A stretch of 64,000 nt of DNA from JACMLD01 sp044227095 (GCA_044227095.1 JBGAFV010000001.1:3782001-3846000), one strand, 5' to 3'; positions 51,430 through 60,315 are shown, numbered from the stretch's first letter. A program made the numbers and translations. The notes: generated by a model not told the origin, from the letters alone.

Positions 51430-52401
51430 GTGGACGACAAAAAATTTGTAAAAATTTATCATGGCTATGGTTATATGAAAGACCTTCTTTTGTATGGTCA
51501 TTTGTTTAGCCATAAAATGTCAGTTAGAAAAAAATACAGTACCAATCCACTGTCCAATATTATTTACCTGCTGCGCCTGTTTTTTATAAAAGTTATACCA
51601 CACGCAAAAGTGGAACTGCGCTGGCAAGATCAGTTATTGCATCAAACCACAGAAACAGACGGTTTTATAAAATTTGAATGGGCTTCAGAAAAAGCTGTAC
51701 CGGCAGGGTGGCACACAGTAAATGTAGCGTACAAAAACAATAATGAAACGATAACAGGAGAGGGGGAATTATTTGTGCCACATAAAACACAGTATGCGTT
51801 TATTTCAGATATTGACGACACCATTATGGTATCTCATTCTTCAACGGTTTTTAAACGGTTACGCATTTTGTTTACCACCAATCCGCATACAAGAAAAATA
51901 TTCAAAGATGTACAAAAGCATTATCATCTTTTAGCTGTTTCGCACACAACCCCGGAAGCTCCTAACCCTTTCTTTTATGTATCAAGCAGCGAATGGAACC
52001 TGTATGATTACCTGGTTGAGTTTTTTGAATTCAACAAACTTCCCAAAGGCGCTTTTCTTTTAAACCATGTAAAACGCTGGACTGAATTATTAAAAACCGG
52101 TAAAACAAAACACGATGGCAAACTAATAAGGGTAGCTCGTATTCTAAATGTATTTCCACATCAACTGTTTGTATTAATAGGCGATAATACACAACGGGAT
52201 CCTGTTATCTATAAAGCCATCGCAGAAAAATACAGGGACAGGATACATGCTATCTATATTAGAAATGTATTGCCTGAAAATGAAAAGGAAACTGCTGAAC
52301 TGTTAAACCAGTTACAAAAAAATACTGGCATTCATACCTGCCTTTTCACAGAAAGCAGCGAAGCAATCGTACATTCAAAATCAATCGGGTTGATTACTTA
52401 A
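51430..52401 (+). CDS. APP1-family phosphatase-like protein (DUF2183)
   Basis: 323 residues if it starts at GTG 51430; the frame runs on to a TTG at 51376 and the start is uncertain. AGGAGG overlaps this GTG. Family parts: KIYHGYGYMKDLLLYGHLF at the N-terminus, a beta domain, and the phosphatase core with FISDIDDTIMVS (D127 region), the haloacid-dehalogenase-like nucleophile motif, then YVSSSEWNLYDYLVEFF and FVLIGDNTQRDP. Yeast App1 is a phosphatidate phosphatase; by analogy this protein may act on phosphatidate. It is divergent from a lipid kinase. Confidence 0.85.
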   Translation: MDDKKFVKIYHGYGYMKDLLLYGHLFSHKMSVRKKYSTNPLSNIIYLLRLFFIKVIPHAKVELRWQDQLLHQTTETDGFIKFEWASEKAVPAGWHTVNVAYKNNNETITGEGELFVPHKTQYAFISDIDDTIMVSHSSTVFKRLRILFTTNPHTRKIFKDVQKHYHLLAVSHTTPEAPNPFFYVSSSEWNLYDYLVEFFEFNKLPKGAFLLNHVKRWTELLKTGKTKHDGKLIRVARILNVFPHQLFVLIGDNTQRDPVIYKAIAEKYRDRIHAIYIRNVLPENEKETAELLNQLQKNTGIHTCLFTESSEAIVHSKSIGLIT

Positions 52402-52495
52402 AAAATATTATAGACGCTGTCCGAGGGTTGATTGTATAGCAATAACAAATGTTTTTGCAAGAGAACAATTATTTTTCCTAATAAATAATAAACCT

Positions 52496-53182
52496 ATGCC
52501 TGAATTACCGGGCCCAAAACATCCTGAAAATATTTTTCTTAGGCTAAGGCCGGTCCACCGCTTTCTAATTGGTGCTGCGGTTGCTTTAGTTGCTTATCTC
52601 GCATTGCGCAAAGTGATAGCAGACGGACTTGTGCTTACAATGGTTTTGTGGGATGTTTTTTGCGTGGCCATTCTCGTAAATGCCTGGATTGTAATTTTTA
52701 CCTGTTCGCCTGCGCAAATGCGCAAAATAGCCAGCAGGGAAGATGGCAGCCGTTTTTTGGTTTTTATTATTGTATTGATTTCTTCGCTGGCAAGTATGGT
52801 AACGGTTTTATTCCTGATCTTTTCAAAAGATTTGCAGCAAAAAGGACTTGCTATTGCAGTAGCAATTATTGGTATGCTGCTCTCGTGGATTATGGTGCAT
52901 ACTACCTTTTGCTTGCACTATGCCAATATGTATTATGGCAATGATGATGAGCAGCCGGAGATCCATGCAGAAGGACTTGATTTCCCTGAAGAGAAAGCAC
53001 CAGATTATCTCGACTTTGCCTATTTCTCCTTTGTTATAGGAATGACCTTCCAGGTATCTGATGTTCAGATAACGTCAAGAGATATCAGGCGGCAGGCCCT
53101 TGTTCATGGCCTGCTCGCATTTGCGCTCAATACTTTTGTTGTAGCATTAACTGTAAACCTTGTTGCCGGTTTAAAAGGATAG
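52496..53182 (+). CDS. DUF1345 family membrane protein
   Basis: 228 residues with five to six membrane helices. Typical text: FLIGAAVALVAYLAL, WIMVHTTFCLHYANMYYG, DYLDFAYFSFVIGMTFQVSDVQI and the C-terminal FALNTFVVALTVNLVAGL. These match DUF1345, a family with no known function. It starts 94 bases after the APP1-like gene on the same strand. Confidence 0.85.
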   Translation: MPELPGPKHPENIFLRLRPVHRFLIGAAVALVAYLALRKVIADGLVLTMVLWDVFCVAILVNAWIVIFTCSPAQMRKIASREDGSRFLVFIIVLISSLASMVTVLFLIFSKDLQQKGLAIAVAIIGMLLSWIMVHTTFCLHYANMYYGNDDEQPEIHAEGLDFPEEKAPDYLDFAYFSFVIGMTFQVSDVQITSRDIRRQALVHGLLAFALNTFVVALTVNLVAGLKG

Positions 53183-53184
53183 CA

Positions 53185-54720
53185 TTAATATTTTGCCGGG
53201 GTACCAACCGCAGGCATAGATGCTTTTATAAACTGCCTGATATCTTCGTTGGCAGTTTGTAAATCCTGCTTGCGCAAATACATCATGTGCCCGCTGCGAT
53301 AACCTTTCCAGCTTAACCTGTCTTTCAATTTGCCACCGGGGTCCATTTGCCACATGCTGTATTTTGCATTGAAGTAATCGCAGGCACCATCGTAATAACC
53401 GGATTGTATCATAACATGCAGGTAAGGATTTTCTGCCATTGCCTGGCGGAGATTTTCACCAGTCTTATTGCCATTGTTATTCCAGGGGAACACATTGCCA
53501 AACATCAGGTATTTAAAATCAGTTTTATAATTCAGCTCATTTCTTATGTACATATTAATGGCGGGGGTAAAAGAATGTAACCAGGATGTGAGCTCTGCGT
53601 TAAAGTCTGGTTCTTCGCCACCATCCTGTTTATCTATGCCGCGGTAACGTGAATCGAGACGGCCAACAGTAAAACCTTTATCGCGAAGCAATTCTTTCCA
53701 GAAAAAACCAGTAGGCACATCAAAATTATGTTGAAGGATTGCAGTAGTAGAAAGCCCCGAATAGCGGGCCATCTTTTCAGCAATGTATTTTCTTTTATCA
53801 TCTGCAAGAAAACCGCCTTTGCTAATAGCAGGTATTAATTCATTAATGGTAAAGTCTTCTACTTCCGGAAGCATATCTGTAAGATCTTTCTTTTGCAGAT
53901 CTGCAGGCAATACTTTGTGAAACCACGCAGTAGCAGCAAAATAGGGAAGGCGCAAAGCTGCGTCAACAGGGCCATTGCGTTCTATGCCCAGTTCTGTTGG
54001 CGATACAAGTATAACACCATTAAGGTACATCCATTGTGCATTTTGCAGTTCAAGCGCAAGGCCCGATACACGTGTGGTACCATAACTTTCGCCAATTAAA
54101 TATTTAGGAGATGCCCAACGGTTATTGCGTGTTACAAACGTATTTATCCATCCCGCCAGGTATTTTATGTCTTCGTTTACACCAAAAAAAGTTTTGCCAG
54201 GAACATCTTTATTTGCTGCTCTTGAATAAGCTGTGTTTACAGGATTTACAAAAACAATATCTGCCACATCAAGAATAGAGTAGGGATTTTCTTTTATACC
54301 ATAAGGCTGAACAGGATAACCCTCATCATCTATATTCAATAAACGCGGGCCTGTATAAGCAATCTGCATCCATACAGAAGCAGAGCCGGGGCCACCATTA
54401 AAAGAAATAACCAATGGGCGGCTGCTGCGGTCTTTAATATCTGAGCGTTCGTAGTAAGTGTAAAACAGTCCTGCTATGCATTTACCATCTTCATCCCATA
54501 CAGGCATTGTACCTGCTGTTGCTGTGTACGGCACTTTCTGTCCTTTAATAGTAGTGGTATAATCCGTACTGACTGCATAGTCTGCTTTAAAAACAAGATT
54601 GGGAAGATCTTTATCTTCTTTAGCAGGCGGAACAACTGGTGGTGCAGCTGGTTTTGTTTGTGCAATACCGTTAGTTGCAAGAATTAAAATGCTGAATGCG
54701 AGAATGGTTGTTTTTCTCAT
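53185..54720 (-). CDS. Secreted S10-family serine carboxypeptidase
   Basis: 511 residues. Signal peptide to about residue 20 (IAQ), then a Pro-rich linker. Catalytic motifs: oxyanion FNGGPGSASVWMQ, nucleophile S212 in LIGESYGTTRV, acid in QSGYYDGACDYF and histidine in YRSGHMMYLRK. It should cut C-terminal residues from peptides in the periplasm or outside. The length is normal for bacterial S10 proteins. The stop nearly touches that of the convergent DUF1345 gene, so no terminator fits between them. Confidence 0.92.
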   Translation of the reverse strand: MRKTTILAFSILILATNGIAQTKPAAPPVVPPAKEDKDLPNLVFKADYAVSTDYTTTIKGQKVPYTATAGTMPVWDEDGKCIAGLFYTYYERSDIKDRSSRPLVISFNGGPGSASVWMQIAYTGPRLLNIDDEGYPVQPYGIKENPYSILDVADIVFVNPVNTAYSRAANKDVPGKTFFGVNEDIKYLAGWINTFVTRNNRWASPKYLIGESYGTTRVSGLALELQNAQWMYLNGVILVSPTELGIERNGPVDAALRLPYFAATAWFHKVLPADLQKKDLTDMLPEVEDFTINELIPAISKGGFLADDKRKYIAEKMARYSGLSTTAILQHNFDVPTGFFWKELLRDKGFTVGRLDSRYRGIDKQDGGEEPDFNAELTSWLHSFTPAINMYIRNELNYKTDFKYLMFGNVFPWNNNGNKTGENLRQAMAENPYLHVMIQSGYYDGACDYFNAKYSMWQMDPGGKLKDRLSWKGYRSGHMMYLRKQDLQTANEDIRQFIKASMPAVGTPAKY

Positions 54721-54863
54721 GATTGTTTTTTGGCTTTAGCAGTTGGAGAAGTTTTAAAGGTGAATTAAAATTTGTTAATCATCAAATAAAAAATGAGGGA
54801 AGACGCACTGATTTTATTTGCAGAGTAGTAACTTTATTGTTCACCAAAAAAAAGGAGGTATTC

Positions 54864-54911
54864 ATGCAATCTACAGATAAATCATGGAAGCCTTCGGTTA
54901 TTATCGCGTAG
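54864..54911 (+). CDS. Possible 15-codon ORF with strong Shine-Dalgarno site
   Basis: AAAGGAGGT at 54851-54859 is a textbook Shine-Dalgarno sequence, rare in Bacteroidota, five bases before ATG 54864. The peptide would be MQSTDKSWKPSVIIA. Stems follow (CGGTTA / TAGCCG inside the end of the ORF) and then a strong terminator. It may be a leader peptide or part of a small RNA. No family is recognised. Confidence 0.35.
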   Translation: MQSTDKSWKPSVIIA

Positions 54912-54938
54912 CCGGGCTGTGTCCATAAAAATAATCTG

Positions 54939-54990
54939 CCCCGGATTAGTTAACCGGGGGGCCGCCAACAAATGTTTGGCGGCTTTTTTA
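54939..54990 (+). terminator. Double hairpin with terminator after the 15-codon ORF
   Basis: CCCCGG / CCGGGG (54939-54959) is followed by GCCGCCAA / TTGGCGGC and a T-run (54961-54990). No other plus-strand gene ends here, so this marks the end of a short transcript. Confidence 0.75.
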
Positions 54991-55000
54991 TTCTGGCAAT

Positions 55001-55035
55001 AAAAAAAGCTATCATGTTTTTCACAATAGCTTTTA
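55001..55035 (-). terminator. Terminator after the outer-membrane barrel gene
   Basis: On the minus strand: stem AAAAGCTAT / ATAGCTTTT with a loop, followed by a T-run, about 26 bases past the stop. Confidence 0.85.
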
Positions 55036-55060
55036 TTTATGTTGAGTTGTAATTGTATTG

Positions 55061-55762
55061 CTATAACCTGAAGCCTACAGAAAAGCTTAATACCCTGTAT
55101 TTGTTCAGTTCATCGTCAGAACTACTTGTGCCGGATTGTAATTTTGCAAGGCCTAGTCCGTAGTTAACAGAGAACATTGCATATTTAGCTTGTACACCAA
55201 TAGTGCCATTCAAACCATAATCGAACCGGCGCATAATATTGTAGCCAGAACCTTCTTCATTACTAGTGAAAGGATCGTCGTCAGAAAATTTTATACTTTC
55301 TGAACGACTGAATGAAGCGCCGAGCACTTGTCCTTCAACCCTGTTTTTACCGCCAACACCGATACCAAGATAAGGACCTGCGCCAAAAAAGAAACTGGAT
55401 TGATCTCCCAATGGTAATTTAATTACAGCGTTCACTGGTATCTCAATATAATAAGGACGTGTTGTGGCCCTGTACCAATTATTTCCGCTTGTATTTCCTG
55501 ATTCAACTTTTGCGCCTTTACCCGTAAAAAATATACCTGGCTGTATAGCGAAAAAAGTACCAATGGGAAGATCTGCCTGCAAGCCTGCCTGGAAAGATGC
55601 AATGCCTTTGTTGGCATCAAGGTCGCCATTTTTATTAATGGTAATATTAGAAAGGTTTAAACCGCCTTTTACAAATAACGAAGGCTTGGGCGATGTTTGC
55701 GCATTTGCTGCAATACCAGCTAGCAAAATGCAAGTAGCAATAGCAAGATTTTTGTGTTTCAT
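55061..55762 (-). CDS. Outer-membrane beta-barrel protein (PorT/OMP_b-brl family)
   Basis: 233 residues from the second ATG; three more codons upstream are possible. The signal peptide ends at NAQ. Alternate strands typical of a barrel: LFVKGGLNLSNITI, ASFQAGLQADLPIG, FAIQPGIFFTGKGAKV, YIEIPVNAVIKL, FFFGAGPYLGIGVGG and a closing RVLSFSVGFRL ending in Leu. It matches the PorT-like barrels common in Bacteroidota; the role is unknown. It is a single gene with a terminator. Confidence 0.9.
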   Translation of the reverse strand: MKHKNLAIATCILLAGIAANAQTSPKPSLFVKGGLNLSNITINKNGDLDANKGIASFQAGLQADLPIGTFFAIQPGIFFTGKGAKVESGNTSGNNWYRATTRPYYIEIPVNAVIKLPLGDQSSFFFGAGPYLGIGVGGKNRVEGQVLGASFSRSESIKFSDDDPFTSNEEGSGYNIMRRFDYGLNGTIGVQAKYAMFSVNYGLGLAKLQSGTSSSDDELNKYRVLSFSVGFRL

Positions 55763-56198
55763 ATTGTACAATTTTTTTGTTTATACTGCTTTTTCAAAAG
55801 CCTTGCCACAATTAAAGGGACAGTTTATGTTTAATAATATGCTGAAAACAGCGGGAGATGTACAGAGTGGAGTACGGTACTATTGAAAAATGTAGAAAAA
55901 TACCCACGAAAATGATTGGCTGATAATAGCAGTTAACTTTTGTTATGGAAAAGCCTTTATGTTAAGTCGCTAAGATCCCTCCTTAGTCGGGATGACAAAA
56001 AATTTGGGATGGCAAAAAAGTAGGATGATAAAAAAGAGAAATGAGAACCAAGTAAAAACACAAAGATCACAAACCAAAGATTATAACAAAAAGGCAAAAG
56101 ATAAAATTGTACACCTTAACTGCATTGCACAAGCTTTGCATGTTTAAGAGAAACAATTCAGTCTTTTGCCTTTATAATAAAGTAGCTGAATACAATTT
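55763..56198. other. Intergenic stretch with GGGATGACAAA words
   Basis: No gene seen. GATCCCTCCTTAGTCGGGATGAC (split here as GATCCCTCCTTAGTC and GGGATGAC) near 55975-56000 is followed by degenerate copies GGGATGGC and GGATGATA, each with an A-run. ACACAAAGATCACAAA words (56058 region) resemble the complement of the CTCTGTG family. Confidence 0.5.
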
Positions 56199-56624
56199 TT
56201 AGAAACGGTTGCGGTTCCTGTCGTTGCCACCACTGTAGCCGCCTCCGCCACCACCTCTGTATCCACCGCCTCCGCCGCTGTTACCACCACCACCTCTGTA
56301 TCCACCGCCGCCACCGCTATTGCCGCCACCACCTCTGTATCCGCCGCCTCCTCCGCTGCTGTTGCCACCACCACCGCCACCTGGGCGATCGTCTGCTGCT
56401 TTTACAACAAGTGGTTTTTTACCCAAAGAAATATCGTTTAGGTTTTCAATTGCGTCTTTGGCTTCTGCTTCAATCGGCATTTCCACAAATCCAAAACCCC
56501 TGCTTTTGCCGGTTTCTTTGTCTATAGCAACTTTAGCAGATTTAATGGTTCCAAATTTTTCAAAGATTTCCATTAACTCATCATCATCCAAATCATAAGG
56601 CAAGCCAGCTACAAAAAGATTCAT
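56199..56624 (-). CDS. Glycine-rich RRM RNA-binding protein
   Basis: 141 residues. One RRM domain (about 1-80): RNP2-like NLFVAGLPYDLDDDELMEIF and RNP1 KSRGFGFVEM. The tail (about 85-141) is almost pure glycine with Arg, Tyr, Ser and Asn (GGGYRGGGGNSGG repeats), ending NDRNRNRF. The organisation is that of cold-inducible RNA-binding proteins of cyanobacteria and Bacteroidota. It should bind single-stranded RNA in the cytoplasm. The repeat DNA encoding the tail may vary in length between strains. It is a single-gene unit. Confidence 0.94.
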   Translation of the reverse strand: MNLFVAGLPYDLDDDELMEIFEKFGTIKSAKVAIDKETGKSRGFGFVEMPIEAEAKDAIENLNDISLGKKPLVVKAADDRPGGGGGGNSSGGGGGYRGGGGNSGGGGGYRGGGGNSGGGGGYRGGGGGGYSGGNDRNRNRF

Positions 56625-56709
56625 AAAAAATATTTTCGTAAAAATAATAACTTATTTCGTATTGTATCTAATTATAAAAATAAACAAGTGGTAAAATACT
56701 TGCATTTTT

Positions 56710-57339
56710 ATGAATGGTACTGCCGCAAATTTAATTTTTGCATCTTTTACCGCCCTTTTTCGTATAAATCACATGCCGGAAGACTGGTTCTATTGTACAA
56801 GGTCTTTATTAATACAATTATATTTGCAGGCGGCAAATTTCCGGAAAGCCAAGAAAATTATCAGTATGCAAGCGTCCTTTAGTGGCAAAACATCAAGTCA
56901 GGGTTCGGATTACGATTTTTTGAATACCGTGTTTGAATGGGTGTTCTACAACCTGCCGCCAAGAGCAGATAATACTTTTGCCAGGAACATGTATGAATTT
57001 TACAAAACCCGGGGCGGACTCAGCAAAAAACAACTTGAAGCGCTTTTGCGCATTATAAATGGAATTGGTGTAACACCACCTTTTAGCACTGCCACACTGG
57101 AAGCAATTATTAAAAAGAAAGCAACCAAATCTAAAAACGCACTGCCGCCTGCCAGCCCTTTGTATAAAGAAGATACTGACAGCAAGGAAAAGCTGGCGCA
57201 AATTTTTGCAATTGCACCTGCGCATAAAGGCGCGTTAATGTACATGAATAAGCTGAGCAATAACGAACCGCTTACACAGGCTGATAAAGATGCCATCAAT
57301 AAATTTCATCTCTTGCTAACTTCGGCCAGGAAAAAATAA
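56710..57339 (+). CDS. Protein of unknown function
   Basis: 209 residues if the first ATG is used; an internal ATG at 56866 (MQASFSGKTSSQGSDYDFLN) is an equally good start. The later part is well formed: NTVFEWVFYNLPPRADNTFA and RNMYEFYKTRGGLSKKQLEA, then a Lys-rich helical segment. No signal, metal or nucleotide motif. It is divergent from the RRM gene; a TACTTGC box lies near 56697. The end almost meets the convergent hexosaminidase gene. Confidence 0.6.
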   Translation: MNGTAANLIFASFTALFRINHMPEDWFYCTRSLLIQLYLQAANFRKAKKIISMQASFSGKTSSQGSDYDFLNTVFEWVFYNLPPRADNTFARNMYEFYKTRGGLSKKQLEALLRIINGIGVTPPFSTATLEAIIKKKATKSKNALPPASPLYKEDTDSKEKLAQIFAIAPAHKGALMYMNKLSNNEPLTQADKDAINKFHLLLTSARKK

Positions 57340-57346
57340 CCTTCAA

Positions 57347-59590
57347 TCAGTAAATAATAATCTCGTCTGTAAACATGTATCCGCGTTTTACATTAGGCGC
57401 TACAATACGGATATAACGTGCCGGTTTATTTTTCAAATCAAACGAAAAAGATTTAAAAACTGTTTTTGGTTCGTCTGAAGGTATTGTATTTACCTGTTTA
57501 TCGAATGCTGTAAACTTAACGCCGTCGTTAGAAAAAAACAACTCCGCATAAGAAGGAAGAAACACACCAGGCCCCGGTTGCTGCATAAAGCGGATGGATA
57601 AGCTGCGCAGCGGCTGAATGGTTTCCAAATCGATGGTTACATCAAAATCATTCAAATAACCCAGCCATTGTTTATCGTGATACGAGATAGAACCTTCAAT
57701 TCCATTGGTAAGCGTGGCTTCTTTCTGTGCAGGATAATTTTCACTCCATGCAGTATTGTAAATTACTTTTTTGCCAATGGCTTTATGATAATTAACAGTG
57801 CCGCTGCATGGATCACTTGTCATTACGCCATTTCTAAAAATAGCAGCGGTAACAATTGTTTTGCCACTGGTATAAAATGGCCTTTCGTAAAGTGTAGACG
57901 AAGCTGTTGGGATACTATTGTCTATGGTATACCGTATTTCTGGTTTGTATTGCTCGCTTGTTAATGTTACAAGGTCTTGTTTAATATTTACATCAGGCAT
58001 ACTGTTTATAGTAATCAATCCGGATGGCCGGTAATAATTCACCATTTTTCTTTGCAGTAAAAGATAATGGCGCTGCAATCTTCGTTGAAAATCATCATAA
58101 TCTTTTTTTTCTTTTGCACTCCATGCAGTTTCAGAAAGTGCTATGGCTCTTGGATAAACCATATACTCAACCTGGTAAGTGGTTGGCATATATTCCGTCC
58201 ATACACAAGCTTCTGTTCCTATATAGTATTTGTATTTTGATGTATCAAGTGAAGCGGGTATTGGTTCGTAATTGTATACCCGATCTATAGGCAAATAGCC
58301 ACCAATGGCTTCGGGTTGTGTGTTTGGGTCTGTCTGGTATGCATCAAGATAATACGGATTAGGCGTCATAATCACATCGTGATTTTGTTCCGCTGCAGCA
58401 ATGCCGCTGCTTTCGTTTCTCCAATTCATTACAGTGGCGCCGGGTGCAAGACCGCCTTCCAATATTTCATCCCAACCTAATAGTTTTCTCTTGTTTGCAA
58501 TAAGAAATTTTTCAATTCTCTTAATAAGATATGATTGAAGTTCATGCTCGGTTTTTAAATTCAGCGTCAGCTTTCTTTGCTGGCATTTTGGGCATGCTTT
58601 CCATGCTGCAGTATTGGCTTCATCGCCACCAACATGAATATAGGTAGAAGGAAAAATAGCCATTACTTCTGTAAGTACATCCTGCAAAAAAGAAAATGTT
58701 TCTTCGTTGCCTATACAGAATTCGGAATTTTTATAAGGAATACCCGAACAGGAGAGTTGCGGGTATACTGCCAGTACTTCTTCAGAATGGCCCGGCATTT
58801 CTATTTCAGGAATTACAGTGATGCCACGTTTTAAAGCATAATCAACAATTTCCCTGGCTTCGTCCTGTGAATAGTAACCACCATAAGCGCCGGCTTCGCC
58901 TTGCTTTGCATATTGCCTGCCGTTGTTCCACCAAGTTTTCCAATCGTTATAATTTCTATATGCCGCTACTTCGGTTAGCAAAGGGTATTTTTTTATCTGA
59001 AGCCGCCAACCGGCCCCGTCTGTTAAATGCCAGTGAAGTGTATTGTATTTATACAGGGCCATTATATCAATATACTTCTTGATAAAAGTAACCGGGAAAA
59101 AATTTCTTGAAACATCTAAATGTAATCCCCTGTAAGAAAACCTGGGTTTATCTGTAATCTCAGTACACGGAATTTTCTGCATGTCTGTTTGCAGGAGTTG
59201 CAATTGCAAAAGGGAAAACATTCCTTTTAACGCACCAGCCATTGTTTGAGCAGTAATAGCAATGCTTGAAGGTGTGATTGAAAGCCGGTAACCTTCGCGG
59301 CCCAATGTATCATTTGGTTTTGCCTGTGTAAATACTATTTTGCCTGCAGTTGTTTTGACCGGAAGTTTTGGATTGAGCGGCAGGGCTGCAATACCCATTT
59401 GCGCTGAAAGCAGCACAGCTGTTTCATGAAACACGGGAGTAAAAACAATTGTTGTAGCAGGCGATAAAGGGAAATAACCTTCTTTCTCAATTACGTGTAA
59501 AGGAACAGGAATGAGATTTGAAGCGCCTGCCTGTGCATTGGTTAAAAAAGACAAGCTGCATAGAAAAACAATGAACATCAATTTTTTCAT
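57347..59590 (-). CDS. GH20 beta-N-acetylhexosaminidase, secreted
   Basis: 747 residues. Signal peptide to NAQ (about 20). A GH20b-like N-terminal domain (about 25-145) precedes the GH20 barrel: GLHLDVSRNFFPV, LHWHLTDGAGWRLQI, EIEMPGHSEEVLAVYP and the catalytic pair D323-E324 in HVGGDEANTAAW. A chitobiase-type C-terminal domain and a discoidin-like domain (ARYIRIVAPN near the end) follow. It removes terminal GlcNAc or GalNAc from chitin oligomers, glycans or peptidoglycan fragments. A GH20-like lipoprotein and NamZ are near by. Confidence 0.95.
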   Translation of the reverse strand: MKKLMFIVFLCSLSFLTNAQAGASNLIPVPLHVIEKEGYFPLSPATTIVFTPVFHETAVLLSAQMGIAALPLNPKLPVKTTAGKIVFTQAKPNDTLGREGYRLSITPSSIAITAQTMAGALKGMFSLLQLQLLQTDMQKIPCTEITDKPRFSYRGLHLDVSRNFFPVTFIKKYIDIMALYKYNTLHWHLTDGAGWRLQIKKYPLLTEVAAYRNYNDWKTWWNNGRQYAKQGEAGAYGGYYSQDEAREIVDYALKRGITVIPEIEMPGHSEEVLAVYPQLSCSGIPYKNSEFCIGNEETFSFLQDVLTEVMAIFPSTYIHVGGDEANTAAWKACPKCQQRKLTLNLKTEHELQSYLIKRIEKFLIANKRKLLGWDEILEGGLAPGATVMNWRNESSGIAAAEQNHDVIMTPNPYYLDAYQTDPNTQPEAIGGYLPIDRVYNYEPIPASLDTSKYKYYIGTEACVWTEYMPTTYQVEYMVYPRAIALSETAWSAKEKKDYDDFQRRLQRHYLLLQRKMVNYYRPSGLITINSMPDVNIKQDLVTLTSEQYKPEIRYTIDNSIPTASSTLYERPFYTSGKTIVTAAIFRNGVMTSDPCSGTVNYHKAIGKKVIYNTAWSENYPAQKEATLTNGIEGSISYHDKQWLGYLNDFDVTIDLETIQPLRSLSIRFMQQPGPGVFLPSYAELFFSNDGVKFTAFDKQVNTIPSDEPKTVFKSFSFDLKNKPARYIRIVAPNVKRGYMFTDEIIIY

Positions 59591-59695
59591 AGTGGCAAAA
59601 TAGTGAAATAGTTTTACAGGAAGGGCTATAAAAACCGATTAGTTCCTGAAGCAATAATTAAAGGCCGGTTCTTGGGTTTGTTATGGTCATTGGCT

Positions 59696-59703
59696 TATTT
59701 TTG
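59696..59703 (+). promoter_or_regulatory. -7 box (TATTTTTG) of the FKBP gene
   Basis: TATTTTTG matches TAnnTTTG and is 13 bases before the ATG at 59717. TTTG at 59677-59680 is a -33 candidate, though only 15 bases away. Confidence 0.5.
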
Positions 59704-59716
59704 CAAAAAATTGTTC

Positions 59717-60151
59717 ATGGGTATTTCTGATAAATTAGCACAAATGAAAAACGAAAAGGCAGCCGCCAACTTACAAGCAGGACAGGATTTTTTGGAAGCC
59801 AACAAAAGCAAAGAAGGCGTTGTGGCGCTTCCAAGCGGACTTCAATATTTAATTCTTAAAGAGGGCACCGGAGCAAAACCTGGTGCAAGGGATAAGGTAA
59901 CCTGCCATTATCATGGAACATTAATTGATGGAACCGTATTTGATAGTTCTGTACAACGTGGCCAACCTGCAACATTTCCATTAGACCGTGTTATTTCCGG
60001 CTGGACGGAAGGTTTGCAACTAATGCCCACCGGTAGTAAATGGCGTTTTTTTATTCCACCAAATTTAGGTTATGGCGACAGGCAGGTGAGTGCACAGATA
60101 GGGCCTAACAGCACATTAATTTTTGATGTGGAGTTATTAAGCGTTTCTTAA
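59717..60151 (+). CDS. FKBP-type peptidyl-prolyl isomerase
   Basis: 144 residues from ATG 59717; the frame runs 15 codons upstream, but the -7 box at 59696-59703 lies inside that extension. A helical N-terminus (MGISDKLAQMKNEKAAANLQ) resembles the dimerisation part of FkpA/Mip-like proteins, without a signal peptide. The FKBP domain has VTCHYHGTLIDGTVFDSS, GWTEGLQLMPTGSKWRFFIP, NLGYGDR and NSTLIFDVELL. It speeds proline isomerisation; it seems cytoplasmic. A terminator at 60230 follows. Confidence 0.92.
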   Translation: MGISDKLAQMKNEKAAANLQAGQDFLEANKSKEGVVALPSGLQYLILKEGTGAKPGARDKVTCHYHGTLIDGTVFDSSVQRGQPATFPLDRVISGWTEGLQLMPTGSKWRFFIPPNLGYGDRQVSAQIGPNSTLIFDVELLSVS

Positions 60152-60175
60152 GTTAATCGCTAAAATTTATGGTTC

Positions 60176-60305
60176 GAAAGTTCATAGTTCATTAGTTGAG
60201 CCCAAGAGCCAGTTAAAAATTTTGATAGTAAAGCGGAGGTTTAACCTTCGCTTTTTTTATGGGGTTGGTTGAAAATCTTTCAACGATCTCTAACTATGAA
60301 CTTTC
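60176..60305. repeat. Inverted GTTCATAG-word element around the FKBP terminator
   Basis: GAAAGTTCATAGTT (60176-60189) and AACTATGAACTTTC (60292-60305) are a perfect 14-bp inverted pair enclosing the terminator at 60230. Further AGTTC words extend both arms. The same word, AGTTCATAGTT, occurs at 3738-3748. Confidence 0.85.
60230..60258 (+). terminator. Terminator after the FKBP gene
   Basis: Stem AAGCGGAGG / CCTTCGCTT (one G-U pair) with a five-base loop, then seven T. Confidence 0.85.
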
Positions 60306-60315
60306 AAATTAAGAA

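Noticed and set aside
54723..54911. 62-codon plus-strand frame starting with TTG
   Set aside because: Only its last 15 codons follow a ribosome-binding site; the rest overlaps the S10 gene's upstream region.
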